Source: an uncultured Clostridia bacterium (GTDB taxonomy: Bacteria > Bacillota > Clostridia > Christensenellales > Borkfalkiaceae). From it: a stretch of DNA of 64,000 nt. This document shows, one piece after another, positions 9,489 through 20,161 of the stretch. Below the pieces are notes generated by a model. The model did not search any database and was not told the DNA's origin. It saw nothing but the letters and a program-made list of their open reading frames with translations. The DNA is taken from positions 1 through 64,000 of the forward strand of contig CANREJ010000004.1 of the NCBI GenBank assembly GCA_947629665.1. The letters run 5' to 3'. Positions within the stretch are counted from its first letter, which is position 1; every line of letters begins with the position of its first letter. The position numbers were made by a program, and so were the translations under genes.

Positions 9489-11470
9489 TAGCCCAAATCA
9501 AAAAACTCAATATGGCGGCGCTTTTATACGACAGGGACGCCCTTTTGAACGTCCTCCAAAAAACAAACGCCGTCGAAATAAAGGAGCATGCCCGGGCGGA
9601 GGGTGCGTCGCCGCTCGACGGGGACGCGGAAGAACTCAACGGTTACCTCAACTCGCTTGAAGCCGCGCTCGAAATTTTGGTTTCCGCCGCGGAAAACGCC
9701 GCAAAGGCCAAAAAGGACGGCGCGGGCGCACCCGTAAAGGACGGCTTTACGGTAACGTATGACGAATTTTTCTCGGCGGGCGAAAAAAAGGAAGAGATGG
9801 ACGCGCTCGTAGCGCATATAAATGAGCTTGCAGATAAAAAGAACGCCGCCGCGGCCGAAGAGGCGCGCCTTGCCCGCTCAATAGCCGCCGCACGCCCCTA
9901 TGCCGGCATATATTCTCCATTCAACGCGTTTGCCGACACACAGCATACACGGACGCGTTTGGGCTTATTGCCTTCCGCCGCCTGGGACGGCCTTCAAAAA
10001 ACTTTAAACGAAATACCCCTCGCCGCCTACTCGTTCGAGAGCGTAGAAGGGGGCGTTGTTTTACTGATAACCGCACACAGGTCTGCATTTCCGCAGGTGG
10101 AAAGCCTTTTAACGGAGGCGGGTTTCACCCTCTGCCCCTACAATTCCCAAACCTGCGGCGCCGACCAATACAACCTTTTAATGGCGCGCCTTGCCGCCGT
10201 ACGTGAGGAGCAGACAATCGCCTCGCGCGAGCTTGCCGGGCTAACAGACTGCGTGCGCGGATTAAAAATTTACTGCGACTACGTAAACTTTTCGCTTGAA
10301 AAGGCAAACGCCGCCCAAAAAATGCTCGGCATGGAGCGCACGTTCTTTTTGGAGGCGTTCGTACCCGCGGAGAGCGAAAACGCCGTAAAGACCGCGCTGG
10401 AAAATTCGGGTTGCGCAATATGGTTTGAGTTTTCCGAGCCCGCAGAGGACGAGGAGATTCCCACGCTTTTAAAAAACAACGCGGTCATAACCAATTTCGA
10501 AACTATAACAAACATGTACTCCCCGCCCAACGCGCACGAGTTTGACCCCAACACCGTAATGGCGTTCTTTTACAGCCTGTTTTTAGGCTTTATCATGGGC
10601 GATATCGGCTACGGGCTGTTAATGCTTTTGGGCGGAGGTTTTCTTTGGTATAAAAGCAGGAAGGGCAGTGGAATCAAGAGCCTTTCGGGCGTGTTTGCAG
10701 TGGGCGGAATATTCACAATATTCTGGGGATTTTTGTTCAATTCGCTCTTTGGAATAGCGATATTGCCCAATACGATAATGCCCTCGGCGTTTGACATGTC
10801 AAGCAACACGTTCGACAACTACACGTTCATAGGCATGCAGATTCCCGCAGTGCTTGTAATCGCAATGATGCTCGGCATAAGCCAGCTTTTGGCGGGCTAC
10901 CTCTGCCGCGCGTTCGGCGAATGGCGCAAGGGCAACGTTCTGGACGGAATTTTCGACGGCCTGGTTTGGGCGCTCTTTTCCGCAGGCGTAATAATCGCCG
11001 TTTTGGGGCTTGTGGAGGAGTTCCATATGCCCTCGCAGCTCACATTGGCGGGCGGTATTACGGCGGGTGCAAGCCTTGCATGCGCCGCCCTCACCGCCGG
11101 CAGAAAGGAAAAGCTGGTCGGCAAGTTCACAAAGGGCTTCGGCGCCGTCTACGGCGTGATAAATTATGTTTCGGATATATTGAGCTACGCCCGCCTCTAC
11201 GGGCTGATGCTCTCCGGGGCGATAATAGCGCAGATAGTTTCAATGTATTCCATACAGTTTATAACGGGCGGCAACGCACTGCTTGCAATTCTGGGCGTGG
11301 TTTTAATGCTTGTGGGGCACGCCTTCAACCTTGCAATAGGCCTTTTGGGCGCATATATCCACGACGCAAGGTTGCAGTATGTGGAGTTTTACGGCAGGTT
11401 CTACACGGGCGAAGGCGAACTGTTCACGCCCTTGGGTTCCACGCACATGCACGTATATGTTGAAGGCTGA
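9485..11470 (+). CDS. V-type ATPase subunit I (NtpI/AtpI)
   Basis: 661 aa with soluble N-half and multi-TM C-half (YSLFLGFIMGDIGYGLLMLL, YVSDILSYARLYGLMLSG); overlaps previous gene by 4 nt. Confidence 0.92.
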   Translation: MIAQIKKLNMAALLYDRDALLNVLQKTNAVEIKEHARAEGASPLDGDAEELNGYLNSLEAALEILVSAAENAAKAKKDGAGAPVKDGFTVTYDEFFSAGEKKEEMDALVAHINELADKKNAAAAEEARLARSIAAARPYAGIYSPFNAFADTQHTRTRLGLLPSAAWDGLQKTLNEIPLAAYSFESVEGGVVLLITAHRSAFPQVESLLTEAGFTLCPYNSQTCGADQYNLLMARLAAVREEQTIASRELAGLTDCVRGLKIYCDYVNFSLEKANAAQKMLGMERTFFLEAFVPAESENAVKTALENSGCAIWFEFSEPAEDEEIPTLLKNNAVITNFETITNMYSPPNAHEFDPNTVMAFFYSLFLGFIMGDIGYGLLMLLGGGFLWYKSRKGSGIKSLSGVFAVGGIFTIFWGFLFNSLFGIAILPNTIMPSAFDMSSNTFDNYTFIGMQIPAVLVIAMMLGISQLLAGYLCRAFGEWRKGNVLDGIFDGLVWALFSAGVIIAVLGLVEEFHMPSQLTLAGGITAGASLACAALTAGRKEKLVGKFTKGFGAVYGVINYVSDILSYARLYGLMLSGAIIAQIVSMYSIQFITGGNALLAILGVVLMLVGHAFNLAIGLLGAYIHDARLQYVEFYGRFYTGEGELFTPLGSTHMHVYVEG

Positions 11471-11554
11471 AAAACGCGACATATATTGGGATTTTAAGGT
11501 CAAAACCGCAAATTTTGCGGTATCAATAAGGCAATAATTCGGAGGTTAAATATT

Positions 11555-12007
11555 ATGTACACAACAGGTTACGTCATTGCAATGGTGGCGGTTGCGCTCT
11601 GCGTACTTTTGTGCGGTGTGGGCAGTTGTATCGGTCTTTTTAAGACGGGCCGCGCGGCGGCGGGAGTTTTGAGCGAGAACCCCAAAAAGTTCGGCAAGCT
11701 CATGGTTTTGGTGCTTCTCCCCGCAACGCAGGGTATCTACGGCTTCATAATCGGCATAATCGCTTCCCGCTCGCTCGTTCCCGACATGGTAACGGCGCAG
11801 GGCTGGGCGTTTGCGGGCGCAGTGCTTCCCATGATGATATCCGGCTTGGTTACGGGCATATTCCAGGGTCAGTCCGCCGTAAACTGCATATATGCGGTAG
11901 GCAAGCAGGACTCCCTCGGCGGCAAGCTCATAATCTACCCCGCCATGATAGAGTTCTACGCAATATTGGGTTTGATAATATCCATAATGCTTGTAGCGGC
12001 AATGTAA
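11555..12007 (+). CDS. V-type ATPase subunit K (c-ring proteolipid, four-TM type)
   Basis: 150 aa, LLPATQGIYGF and MIEFYAILG motifs, duplicated hairpin. Confidence 0.93.
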   Translation: MYTTGYVIAMVAVALCVLLCGVGSCIGLFKTGRAAAGVLSENPKKFGKLMVLVLLPATQGIYGFIIGIIASRSLVPDMVTAQGWAFAGAVLPMMISGLVTGIFQGQSAVNCIYAVGKQDSLGGKLIIYPAMIEFYAILGLIISIMLVAAM

Positions 12008-12016
12008 GGAAATAAA

Positions 12017-12604
12017 ATGAGCAAGGAAGATATTGTAAACCGCCTCATATCCGATGCGGAGAGCGAGGCGGCGGACATAGTAAAAGCGGCTTCGGCGCGG
12101 GCGGATGAAATTATTGCCGCCGCCGAAAAGCGTGCTTTATTGGAGCGCAGTGAAGCGGAAGCCGAAGTCGGCGGCCGGGCAAAGCGCTATGCCGACGGCA
12201 GGGCCGCGGCGGCGCGGCTGGACTCCGCAAAAATTCTGCTTGCCGAAAAGCGCAGGGTCATAGAGCAAATTTATTCAAACGCGCTCCAAAAACTGCTGGC
12301 GCTCGGCGAGAGTGAATCGGTTGCGCTCCTTGCGCGGCTGTTGGAGGAGAACGCCGAGGATGGCGACGAAATAGTTTTCGCCCAAAACTTCAAATACTCC
12401 AAAAAAGTTGCGGCGCTACCCGTAGTTGCCGCAAAAAAACTCACCGTATCCGCAGAACGCGCGCCCATTTCGGGCGGGTGCCTTCTCCGCGGCAAAAAGA
12501 GCGACAAGGATCTGTCCTACGCCGCCCTTTTGAACGCGGATATGGAGGAGCGGCAGGCGGAAATAGCCGCAAAGCTGTTTGCCGCCCAAACAAAAAAAGA
12601 TTGA
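12017..12604 (+). CDS. V-type ATPase subunit E
   Basis: 195-aa stalk-like protein in conserved operon position. Confidence 0.85.
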   Translation: MSKEDIVNRLISDAESEAADIVKAASARADEIIAAAEKRALLERSEAEAEVGGRAKRYADGRAAAARLDSAKILLAEKRRVIEQIYSNALQKLLALGESESVALLARLLEENAEDGDEIVFAQNFKYSKKVAALPVVAAKKLTVSAERAPISGGCLLRGKKSDKDLSYAALLNADMEERQAEIAAKLFAAQTKKD

Positions 12605-12605
12605 C

Positions 12606-13544
12606 ATGTTGGATCCTATCTACACAAACGGCGTTATAGCCGTAAAAGAACGCGGCCTTTTGGGCGAAAAACTGCTCCGCTTCACCGAAATGACGGCGGA
12701 GGAAGTTCTGCGCGCCCTTGCGGAGGCGGGTTTTGGAAGCGGCGCGGAGGAGCGCACGGGCGAAGCCCTGTGCGAGGCGGAGGAGCGCGCCCTCGATAAT
12801 TTTATACGGGAGTACGCCCCCTCCAAAACGGAGCTTATATATCTTCTTTCCCCGCGTGATTTCCACAACGCAAAGGCGCTCTGCAAGGCGCAAATACTGC
12901 ACACGGACGCGCAAAACATGCTTGCGCCCGAAGGGTTGATAGCCGTTGCGGAGCTTGCCTCGGCAGTATCCGGGCAAAACACCCTGCCGCCTTATATAGG
13001 CATGCCCATAAGCGAGGTTCTCTCGCGCGCCGATATAACGGGCGCGGAGGTCGGCGCGGTGTTTGACGGCGCGCTCTGCAAATATCTCTCGGCGTGCTGT
13101 AAATTCAGTCCCGTACTCAAAAAACTTGCGGCGGGCAGGGCGGACAGATTGAACATTCTAACGTCATTCCGCTCCGGCGGGGAGGAATTTGCGCAAAAAC
13201 TCTACGTCGGGGGCGGCAAGCTCAAACCGGGAGATTTAAGCGTACTCTTCGGGGACGAGGATGAAATTTTAACGGCATATAAAAAATCGCCCTATCTCGG
13301 CTTTATAAGGCTGTGCCTCTCGGCAAAAAACAGGGGTCTGCCGTTCACTGCGGCGGAACGCGCGCTCGAATCGTTCGAAGCGGAGTACTTCGTCCAAAAA
13401 AAGTACGAGCTGGAAGGCAAACTGCCGTTTTTGTACTATGTTTTCCGCCGCCGTGCGGAAATACAGAACGTGCGCATAATAACTGTATGTTTAAACGCGG
13501 GGCTTAACGCCCAGAGCATAAAGGAGCGCCTGCGCGCGGTTTAA
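12606..13544 (+). CDS. V-type ATPase subunit C (AC39/d)
   Basis: Operon position and length; ATG at 12606 preferred over track start 12579, which overlaps subunit E. Confidence 0.85.
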   Translation: MLDPIYTNGVIAVKERGLLGEKLLRFTEMTAEEVLRALAEAGFGSGAEERTGEALCEAEERALDNFIREYAPSKTELIYLLSPRDFHNAKALCKAQILHTDAQNMLAPEGLIAVAELASAVSGQNTLPPYIGMPISEVLSRADITGAEVGAVFDGALCKYLSACCKFSPVLKKLAAGRADRLNILTSFRSGGEEFAQKLYVGGGKLKPGDLSVLFGDEDEILTAYKKSPYLGFIRLCLSAKNRGLPFTAAERALESFEAEYFVQKKYELEGKLPFLYYVFRRRAEIQNVRIITVCLNAGLNAQSIKERLRAV

Positions 13545-13558
13545 GGTAAGGAGTGGGT

Positions 13559-13882
13559 ATGACGGGCAAAATGGCGATCGTCGGGAACGGCGACAGCATA
13601 ATGGTTTTTAAGGCGGCGGGCGTTGCAACCTTTCCCGCCCAAGACGAAAAAAAAGCGCGCGAAGTTCTGCGTAAAATCGCCGCCGAATACAAAATAATTT
13701 TCCTCACGGAGGAGCTTTACAAGCCGCTTGGCGACTTTTTAAAGCGCTTCGACGAGGAGCCCTATCCCGTTGTGCTTGTAATTCCGTCGGGCAAGGGGCA
13801 AACGACCTACGGCGAGGAGTTTTTAAAGAGCGCCATGGAGCGCGCCCTCGGCGTAGACATACTTTTTAACGGTGAAAAATAA
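13559..13882 (+). CDS. V-type ATPase subunit F (NtpG-like)
   Basis: MAIVGNGDSIMVFKAAGV..., ~107 aa; ATG at 13559 with SD aaggag. Confidence 0.85.
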   Translation: MTGKMAIVGNGDSIMVFKAAGVATFPAQDEKKAREVLRKIAAEYKIIFLTEELYKPLGDFLKRFDEEPYPVVLVIPSGKGQTTYGEEFLKSAMERALGVDILFNGEK

Positions 13883-13901
13883 TATTTAAGGTATATAGAT
13901 T

Positions 13902-15668
13902 ATGACAGGCAAAACGGTTAAAATTTCCGGACCTTTGATCGTTGCGGAAAACATGGCTGACTGCAAAATGTACGACGTTGTAAAGGTCTCCGAAATGGGG
14001 CTCATAGGCGAAATTATAGAGCTCCGCGGCGACAGGGCGTCCATACAGGTCTACGAGGAAACTTCCGGGTTAGGCGTGGGCGAAAAGGTCGTATCCACGG
14101 GCGAGCCGCTCTCGGCGGAACTCGGTCCGGGGTTGCTTACGGGCATATTCGACGGAATCCAGCGCCCCCTGACCACGCTGTTTTTCAACTACGGAAGCCG
14201 CATATCCCGCGGCGTGTCCGTAAACAAGCTGGACAGGGAAAAGATATGGCATTTTACACCCAAAGTACAGGAGGGTGAAAAGGTGCAGGCGGGCGATATC
14301 CTCGGCGTCGTGCAGGAAACGGAGATTGTGGAACACCGCATAATGGTTCCCGTAGGCGTTGAAGGAGTTGTAACGCAAATAAATGAGGGCGACTTCACAA
14401 TAGAGGAAACGGTGGCCGTAATCACGGGCGCGGACGGCGAAAAAAATATATCCATGCTCACAAAATGGCCGGTGCGCCTCGGCAGACCGTATAAGGAGAA
14501 ATTATCGCCCTCGGAGCCGTTGGTAACGGGCCAGCGCGTAATCGACACGCTGTTCCCCATAGCCAAGGGCGGCGTTGCGGCCGTTCCGGGGCCTTTTGGA
14601 AGCGGCAAAACGGTAGTCCAGCACCAGCTCGCCAAGTGGGCGGACGCCGACATAATAGTTTACGTGGGCTGCGGCGAGCGCGGCAACGAAATGACGGACG
14701 TTTTAAACGAGTTCCCCGAACTCAAAGACCCCAAAACGGGCGAACCTTTGATGAAGAGAACGGTGCTCATAGCCAACACATCGGATATGCCCGTTGCCGC
14801 GCGCGAGGCGTCCATATACACGGGCATAACCATTGCCGAGTACTTCCGCGACATGGGCTACAACGTAGCCATAATGGCGGACTCCACCTCACGCTGGGCG
14901 GAGGCCCTGCGCGAAATGAGCGGAAGATTGGAGGAAATGCCGGGCGACGAGGGCTATCCCGCCTATCTTGCCAGCCGCCTTGCGGAATTTTACGAGCGTG
15001 CGGGCATAGTTAAACTTTTGGGAAAGGAGGAGAGAATAGGCTCCGTTTCCGCAATAGGCGCAGTTTCCCCTCCCGGAGGCGATTTGAGCGAACCCGTATC
15101 GCAGGGCACCCTCCGCATAGTAAAAGTGTTCTGGGGGCTTTCGGCGTCGCTCGCCTACAAGCGGCACTTCCCCGCAATCGATTGGCTTGTGAGCTACTCG
15201 CTCTACGCCGATAAAATGAAGGATTGGTACACTGCCAACGCGGGAGCAAGATTTTTGGAATACAGGCAGTTCATAATGACCAAATTGCAGGAGGAGGCGG
15301 CTCTGGACGAAATCGTCCGCCTCGTGGGCATGGACGCCCTCTCCTCGCGCGACAGGCTCATAATGGAGACGGCAAAAATAATCCGCGAGGACTATCTGCA
15401 CCAAAACGCTTTCCACGAAGTGGATACCTACACCTCAATCAAAAAACAGATGTTGATGCTCAAACTCATCTGCGACTTCTACAACCTATCGGAGGAAGCC
15501 ATAAAGAGCTACGTATCCCTCAACGACATACTCGCCTGCCCCTTCAAGGATAAAATAGGCAGGGCAAAGTATATCCCGGAGGAAAATCTTGAAGAGTTCG
15601 ACAGTATCTTTGCCGAAATGAGCGCCCAGATAAAGGCGCTTGCGCAGGGAGGTGAAGAGGATGTATAA
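13902..15668 (+). CDS. atpA: V-type ATPase catalytic subunit A
   Basis: 588 aa, P-loop [24 protein letters not shown]. Confidence 0.95.
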   Translation: MTGKTVKISGPLIVAENMADCKMYDVVKVSEMGLIGEIIELRGDRASIQVYEETSGLGVGEKVVSTGEPLSAELGPGLLTGIFDGIQRPLTTLFFNYGSRISRGVSVNKLDREKIWHFTPKVQEGEKVQAGDILGVVQETEIVEHRIMVPVGVEGVVTQINEGDFTIEETVAVITGADGEKNISMLTKWPVRLGRPYKEKLSPSEPLVTGQRVIDTLFPIAKGGVAAVPGPFGSGKTVVQHQLAKWADADIIVYVGCGERGNEMTDVLNEFPELKDPKTGEPLMKRTVLIANTSDMPVAAREASIYTGITIAEYFRDMGYNVAIMADSTSRWAEALREMSGRLEEMPGDEGYPAYLASRLAEFYERAGIVKLLGKEERIGSVSAIGAVSPPGGDLSEPVSQGTLRIVKVFWGLSASLAYKRHFPAIDWLVSYSLYADKMKDWYTANAGARFLEYRQFIMTKLQEEAALDEIVRLVGMDALSSRDRLIMETAKIIREDYLHQNAFHEVDTYTSIKKQMLMLKLICDFYNLSEEAIKSYVSLNDILACPFKDKIGRAKYIPEENLEEFDSIFAEMSAQIKALAQGGEEDV

Positions 15669-17034
15669 GGAATATAAAACCATAAAGGAAGTAGTAGGCC
15701 CCCTCATGCTTGTTGAGGGCGTGGAGGGCGTAAAATACAACGAACTCGTCGACGTTGTCTGCACCGCGGGCATACGCCGCGGCAAGGTACTCGAAGTAAA
15801 CGGCGACAGGGCGGTGGTACAGCTGTTCGAGCGTTCCCAAGGGCTGCAAATAGCCACCGCCAGGGCAAGATTTTTGGGGCACAGCCAGGAACTTGCCGTA
15901 TCGCGCGATATGCTCGGCAGGGTATTCGACGGCATGGGCAACCCCCGCGACGGCGGTGCGGCTATAATTCCCGATAAAAAATTGGATATAAACGGCGAAC
16001 CTATCAACCCCGCCGCGCGCGACTACCCCAACGAGTTCATTCAAACGGGTATATCGGCAATCGACGGCCTGAACACCCTTGTAAGGGGGCAAAAACTGCC
16101 CGTATTTTCCATGAGCGGCCTTCCCCACGCCGAGCTTGCCGCGCAGATAGCGCGCCAGGCAAAGGTGCGCGGCTCGGACGCAAAGTTTGCCGTGGTTTTT
16201 GCCGCGATAGGCATAACGTTCGAAGAGGCGCAGTACTTTGTGGACGACTTCAAGCGCACGGGCGCAATAGAGCGCACGGTGCTGTTTACCAACCTCGCCA
16301 ACGACCCCGCGGTAGAGCGCATAGCCACCCCGCGAATAGCCTTGACCTGCGCGGAATATCTTGCGTTTACCTGCGGCATGCACGTGCTTGTCATTATGAC
16401 GGATATAACCAACTACGCCGAAGCCCTGCGCGAAGTCTCCGCCGCCCGCCGCGAAATCCCCGGCAGGCGCGGCTATCCCGGCTATCTCTATACCGACCTC
16501 GCGTCCTTATATGAGCGCGCGGGCAGAATCCGCGGCAGCGAAGGCTCCATAACGCAAATTCCCATCTTGACAATGCCGGAGGACGACAAAACCCACCCCA
16601 TTCCCGACCTCACGGGCTACATCACAGAGGGGCAGATAATGCTCTCGCGCGATCTCTACAAAAAGGGGTTAAATCCCCCCATAGACGTTTTGCCCTCCCT
16701 TTCGAGGTTAAAGGACAAGGGCATAGGCAGGGGCAAAACGCGCGAGGACCACGCCGACACAATGAACCAGCTCTTTGCGGCGTATGCTCGCGGCAAGGAG
16801 TGCAAGGAGCTGTCGGCAATATTGGGCGAAGCCGCGCTTTCGGACGTGGATAAACTCTACGCAAAATTTGCCGAAGAGTTTGAAAAGCTGTACGTAAACC
16901 AGGGCTTTGAAACGAACAGAACCATTGAAGAAACGCTCGATTTGGGCTGGAAATTGCTCAAAATCCTGCCCGTGGGCGAACTCAAACGTATCCGCAGCGA
17001 ATATATAGATAAATATCTCAACAGAGAGGAATAG
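15661..17034 (+). CDS. atpB: V-type ATPase subunit B
   Basis: [24 protein letters not shown]...[35 protein letters not shown] 15661 overlaps A by 8 nt. Confidence 0.95.
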   Translation: MYKEYKTIKEVVGPLMLVEGVEGVKYNELVDVVCTAGIRRGKVLEVNGDRAVVQLFERSQGLQIATARARFLGHSQELAVSRDMLGRVFDGMGNPRDGGAAIIPDKKLDINGEPINPAARDYPNEFIQTGISAIDGLNTLVRGQKLPVFSMSGLPHAELAAQIARQAKVRGSDAKFAVVFAAIGITFEEAQYFVDDFKRTGAIERTVLFTNLANDPAVERIATPRIALTCAEYLAFTCGMHVLVIMTDITNYAEALREVSAARREIPGRRGYPGYLYTDLASLYERAGRIRGSEGSITQIPILTMPEDDKTHPIPDLTGYITEGQIMLSRDLYKKGLNPPIDVLPSLSRLKDKGIGRGKTREDHADTMNQLFAAYARGKECKELSAILGEAALSDVDKLYAKFAEEFEKLYVNQGFETNRTIEETLDLGWKLLKILPVGELKRIRSEYIDKYLNREE

Positions 17035-17064
17035 GCGGAAAAATCCGCACATATAAGGTAGATT

Positions 17065-17682
17065 ATGGCAAGGCTCAACGTAAATCCCACAAGGATGGAG
17101 CTAAAAAAACTTAAAGCGCGCCTCACAACGGCGGTGCGCGGGCATAAACTTTTAAAGGACAAGTCGGACGAGATGATCCGCCGCTTCACCGTAATAATCC
17201 GCGAAAACAAGCGGCTGAGGCAGGAAGTGGAGGAGGAGCTGTTCCAAACGTTAAAGCAGTTCTCGGTTGCCCGCTCGGTAACCCCCGCATACAGCGCCGA
17301 AACGGCCTTTTCCATGCCCACGGTGGCTGTAAAAGCCGAGTGCGGCACAAAGACCGTTATGGGCGTGGACGTCCCCGACGTCAAACTCGTGGAAGAAAAG
17401 CGCACGGACGGCCTTCCCTACGCCTTTACTGAAATAACCAGCGAGGCCGACTATTCCGTGGGCAAAATTTCCGCGCTGCTGCCCAAACTCATCGAGCTTG
17501 CGCAAACGGAAAAAACGGTACGCCTTCTGGCGGACGAAATAGAGCGCAACAAGCGCCGTGTAAACGCGCTGGAATACGTAATGATTCCGCAGTTGGAGGA
17601 AACGATAAAATATATACGCGACAAGCTGGACGAAAACGAGCGCGCCTCAATAGTGCGGCTCATGAAAGTTAAAAACAGGTAA
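17065..17682 (+). CDS. V-type ATPase subunit D
   Basis: NVNPTRMELKKLKARLTTAVRGHKLLKDKSDEM signature. Confidence 0.93.
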   Translation: MARLNVNPTRMELKKLKARLTTAVRGHKLLKDKSDEMIRRFTVIIRENKRLRQEVEEELFQTLKQFSVARSVTPAYSAETAFSMPTVAVKAECGTKTVMGVDVPDVKLVEEKRTDGLPYAFTEITSEADYSVGKISALLPKLIELAQTEKTVRLLADEIERNKRRVNALEYVMIPQLEETIKYIRDKLDENERASIVRLMKVKNR

Positions 17683-17683
17683 C

Positions 17684-17727
17684 AAAAACCGCCCTGCCGC
17701 TTAAATTTCAGCGGCAGGGCGGTTTTT
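17684..17727. terminator. Strong bidirectional intrinsic terminator
   Basis: aaaaaccgccctgccgc ... gcggcagggcggttttt. Confidence 0.9.
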
Positions 17728-17741
17728 ATAATCATTTAAAA

Positions 17742-18647
17742 TTACCTGAAACGTTTTATAGGAAAGAGCATGCGCGTCTGCGCCTTGTATGCCTCAAACC
17801 CTTCTTTGCGTGCCTGGTGCCCGTCGGCGAGGGGTATGCTCACAAACAGGAACAGCAACGTGTTGGCAACCGCGCCCGCTATAAGGTACCACATTTGCGG
17901 CAGAGTGCAAACGGCGGCGAGCGCAATTCCCCACCACATAGTAATCTCGCCGAGATAGTTGGGGTGGCGGGAATATTTCCAAAGCCCCGTGCGGATGAAC
18001 CCGTCGGCTCCCGATTTTTTGAATTTGTGCATCTCAACGTCCGCCGTGCCCTGCAAAATCACCGCCGCAAGCGAAACGAAGCAAAATATCACGCTCCCCA
18101 CATTGAACGCGGGCGCCCTTAAAATCACGTACACCGCAGGCAGGGTACAGCCGTAAACAACCAGCGTGGGCACCATGTGTATGCCGATAAAGTTCACAAC
18201 GGGATAGAGTTTGCCCGTCTTTTCTTTAAGCATGGTATACCGCCAATCCTGGCAGTGAAGCCCCTTAAAGGTGTACGCCCAATTTGCCGTAAGCCGTATT
18301 CCCCAAACCAAAATAGCCGCCAGCATAAAAATCTGCGTTGCGCCAAGGGGCTGTATTGCCGCCCCGCCGTCAATAAGCGCAAGATTTTGCTCTATTTGCA
18401 ATATAGCAAAGGCAAAGGTAATCACAATGGGCTGTACGCTCCAATACGGGTCGTAAACGGAGGCGTTTTTGAATATAACGCTGAAAACAAAGGTTATCAC
18501 GGTTGCAATGGCGTCGGCAACCAGCAGTTTAAGCCACACCCCGTGTATGGGAATAAAAATATAGCTCACCACGCCTCCGCCCGCCGCCAGCGCGTACACA
18601 AGCGCGACAATAACAAAACTCAAAGCCCTGTTCTGTAAAATTTTCAT
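17742..18647 (-). CDS. DUF1295 / steroid 5-alpha-reductase-like membrane protein
   Basis: Multi-TM; GLWKYSRHPNYLGEITMWWGIAL; internal ATG (MKILQ..) preferred over track start 18683. Confidence 0.85.
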   Translation of the reverse strand: MKILQNRALSFVIVALVYALAAGGGVVSYIFIPIHGVWLKLLVADAIATVITFVFSVIFKNASVYDPYWSVQPIVITFAFAILQIEQNLALIDGGAAIQPLGATQIFMLAAILVWGIRLTANWAYTFKGLHCQDWRYTMLKEKTGKLYPVVNFIGIHMVPTLVVYGCTLPAVYVILRAPAFNVGSVIFCFVSLAAVILQGTADVEMHKFKKSGADGFIRTGLWKYSRHPNYLGEITMWWGIALAAVCTLPQMWYLIAGAVANTLLFLFVSIPLADGHQARKEGFEAYKAQTRMLFPIKRFR

Positions 18648-18708
18648 CTTGAACCTCACGGCAATATTATACAAAATACCCAAAAATTTTGCAAGTATAT
18701 GGATTATA

Positions 18709-18737
18709 TTTACACGCCGCTTTCCCCGTGCTATAAT
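18709..18737 (+). promoter_or_regulatory. Sigma70-type promoter
   Basis: TTTACA-N17-TATAAT; -10 ends 6 nt before ATG at 18744. Confidence 0.75.
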
Positions 18738-18743
18738 GTAGAT

Positions 18744-19427
18744 ATGTTATTTTGGAAAATCACGAGTTATAAAGATTTAAGCGCGCTTGTGGAAGAGGTT
18801 GGTTTTTTGCCCTTTTTCCGCGGTGAAATTGCGGGTTTTTCGGTGGAGGAATGTACCCCGCCCGAACTTTGGTTTTCGGACGAGGAGGGCCCGTGGGAGT
18901 GGAAGGGCCCCGTAATAAACGCCGCGCACTGCGCCTACGGCAAATTTTACCGCGGCAAGGCAATGTATATTGCACAGAGGTTTTTCGGCGATTTCTGCAA
19001 TTACCGCCGCGACGGCTACGACTACGACGCCCGCATGGACGACGGGCTTGCCCGCCACGCCGATATCCCCATAATGGAGGAGCTTATCAAAACCCCCTCG
19101 CTCGTGTCAAAGCAGTTGAAGGCGCGCGTGTGCTTCACAAAGGAGCGCAAACGCACGTTCGAAGGCTCTTTAACGCGCTTGCAGATGCTGGGTTATATAA
19201 ATATAGCGGGCTTTGAATACGCCGTGTCAAAAAGCGGCAGTCCCTACGGCTGGGGATTGGCGCGCTACACCACGCCCGAAGCGTTTTTCGGGGAAGAGTT
19301 TTTACGGGAGGCGTACAGATTACAGCCCTGCGAATCCCTGAAAAAACTCAATACGTACCTGCAAAAATTACTGCCGCACGCCTCGGTTTCCCAAATAGAG
19401 AGGGTACTTTTGCTCGGCAGGGAATAG
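18744..19427 (+). CDS. AlkZ-related (winged-helix) protein
   Basis: VGFLPFFRGEIAGFSVEE..PPELWFSDEEGPWEWKGPVI..YGKFYRGKA; start moved to 18744 because a promoter lies in the upstream extension. Confidence 0.6.
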   Translation: MLFWKITSYKDLSALVEEVGFLPFFRGEIAGFSVEECTPPELWFSDEEGPWEWKGPVINAAHCAYGKFYRGKAMYIAQRFFGDFCNYRRDGYDYDARMDDGLARHADIPIMEELIKTPSLVSKQLKARVCFTKERKRTFEGSLTRLQMLGYINIAGFEYAVSKSGSPYGWGLARYTTPEAFFGEEFLREAYRLQPCESLKKLNTYLQKLLPHASVSQIERVLLLGRE

Positions 19428-19435
19428 CGAAAAAT

Positions 19436-19464
19436 AAAGGGCGCGGAGCACTCCGCGCCCTTTT
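19436..19464. terminator. Bidirectional intrinsic terminator
   Basis: aaagggcgcggag-ca-ctccgcgccctttt. Confidence 0.85.
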
Positions 19465-19467
19465 AAA

Positions 19468-20118
19468 TTATTTTGTTTTGTTTGCAAACCTTATAATTTC
19501 CTCGGTGTTGCCGAACACAACCATGTGGTCGCCGTCCTCGAACAGGTAGTCCGCACCGGGTGAGGGAATAACGGTGGAACCCCGCTTGATTGTCAAAACG
19601 TTCAGCCCGTGCGCGCGCGGATTGACCGCCAAAATGGTCTTCTGGAACCATTTTGAGGGCACGGCAATTTCAAATATGGAGTACTCGGAGTCAAGCTCAA
19701 AGTAGTCGTAAACCTTTTCGGCATTAAGTTTAACGGCAAGTTTTTCGGCAATATCGCGGTTGGGGTAAACCACTTCGTCCGCGCCCACCCTCAAAAGGAA
19801 TTTGCGCTGTATATCCGTGTCCGCGCGGGAAACAACGTACTTTGCCCCCAAATCCTTCAAGTTGGAGGTAATTTCCAGCGAGGATTGAAAGTCCTCGCCT
19901 ATCGCAACCACGCACACGTCAAACGAGGGCACGTCCAGCGCCTGCAATGTGTCAATGTTCATGCAGTTGCCTATAAGCGCGCCCGTATATTTGGGCGCAA
20001 GCATATTGATAACGTCCTCGTCGCGGTCGACTATCATAACCTCATCGCTCATTTCAAGCAGGTTTTCACCCAAAAGCTGGCCGAATTTTCCAAGGCCGAT
20101 AAGCAGTACCGATTTCAT
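19468..20118 (-). CDS. TrkA/KtrA-type K+ uptake regulatory subunit (RCK)
   Basis: MKSVLLIGLGKFGQLLGENL...VDRDEDVINML; RCK_N and RCK_C organisation. Confidence 0.9.
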   Translation of the reverse strand: MKSVLLIGLGKFGQLLGENLLEMSDEVMIVDRDEDVINMLAPKYTGALIGNCMNIDTLQALDVPSFDVCVVAIGEDFQSSLEITSNLKDLGAKYVVSRADTDIQRKFLLRVGADEVVYPNRDIAEKLAVKLNAEKVYDYFELDSEYSIFEIAVPSKWFQKTILAVNPRAHGLNVLTIKRGSTVIPSPGADYLFEDGDHMVVFGNTEEIIRFANKTK

Positions 20119-20161
20119 ATTTATCTCCTGAATTGTCAATACGTGTTAAGTTTTTTATAAA

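Noticed and set aside
17770-18638. Plus-strand ORFs opposite the DUF1295 gene (17817-18122, 18177-18638)
   Set aside because: Shadow frames of a well-supported membrane protein gene.
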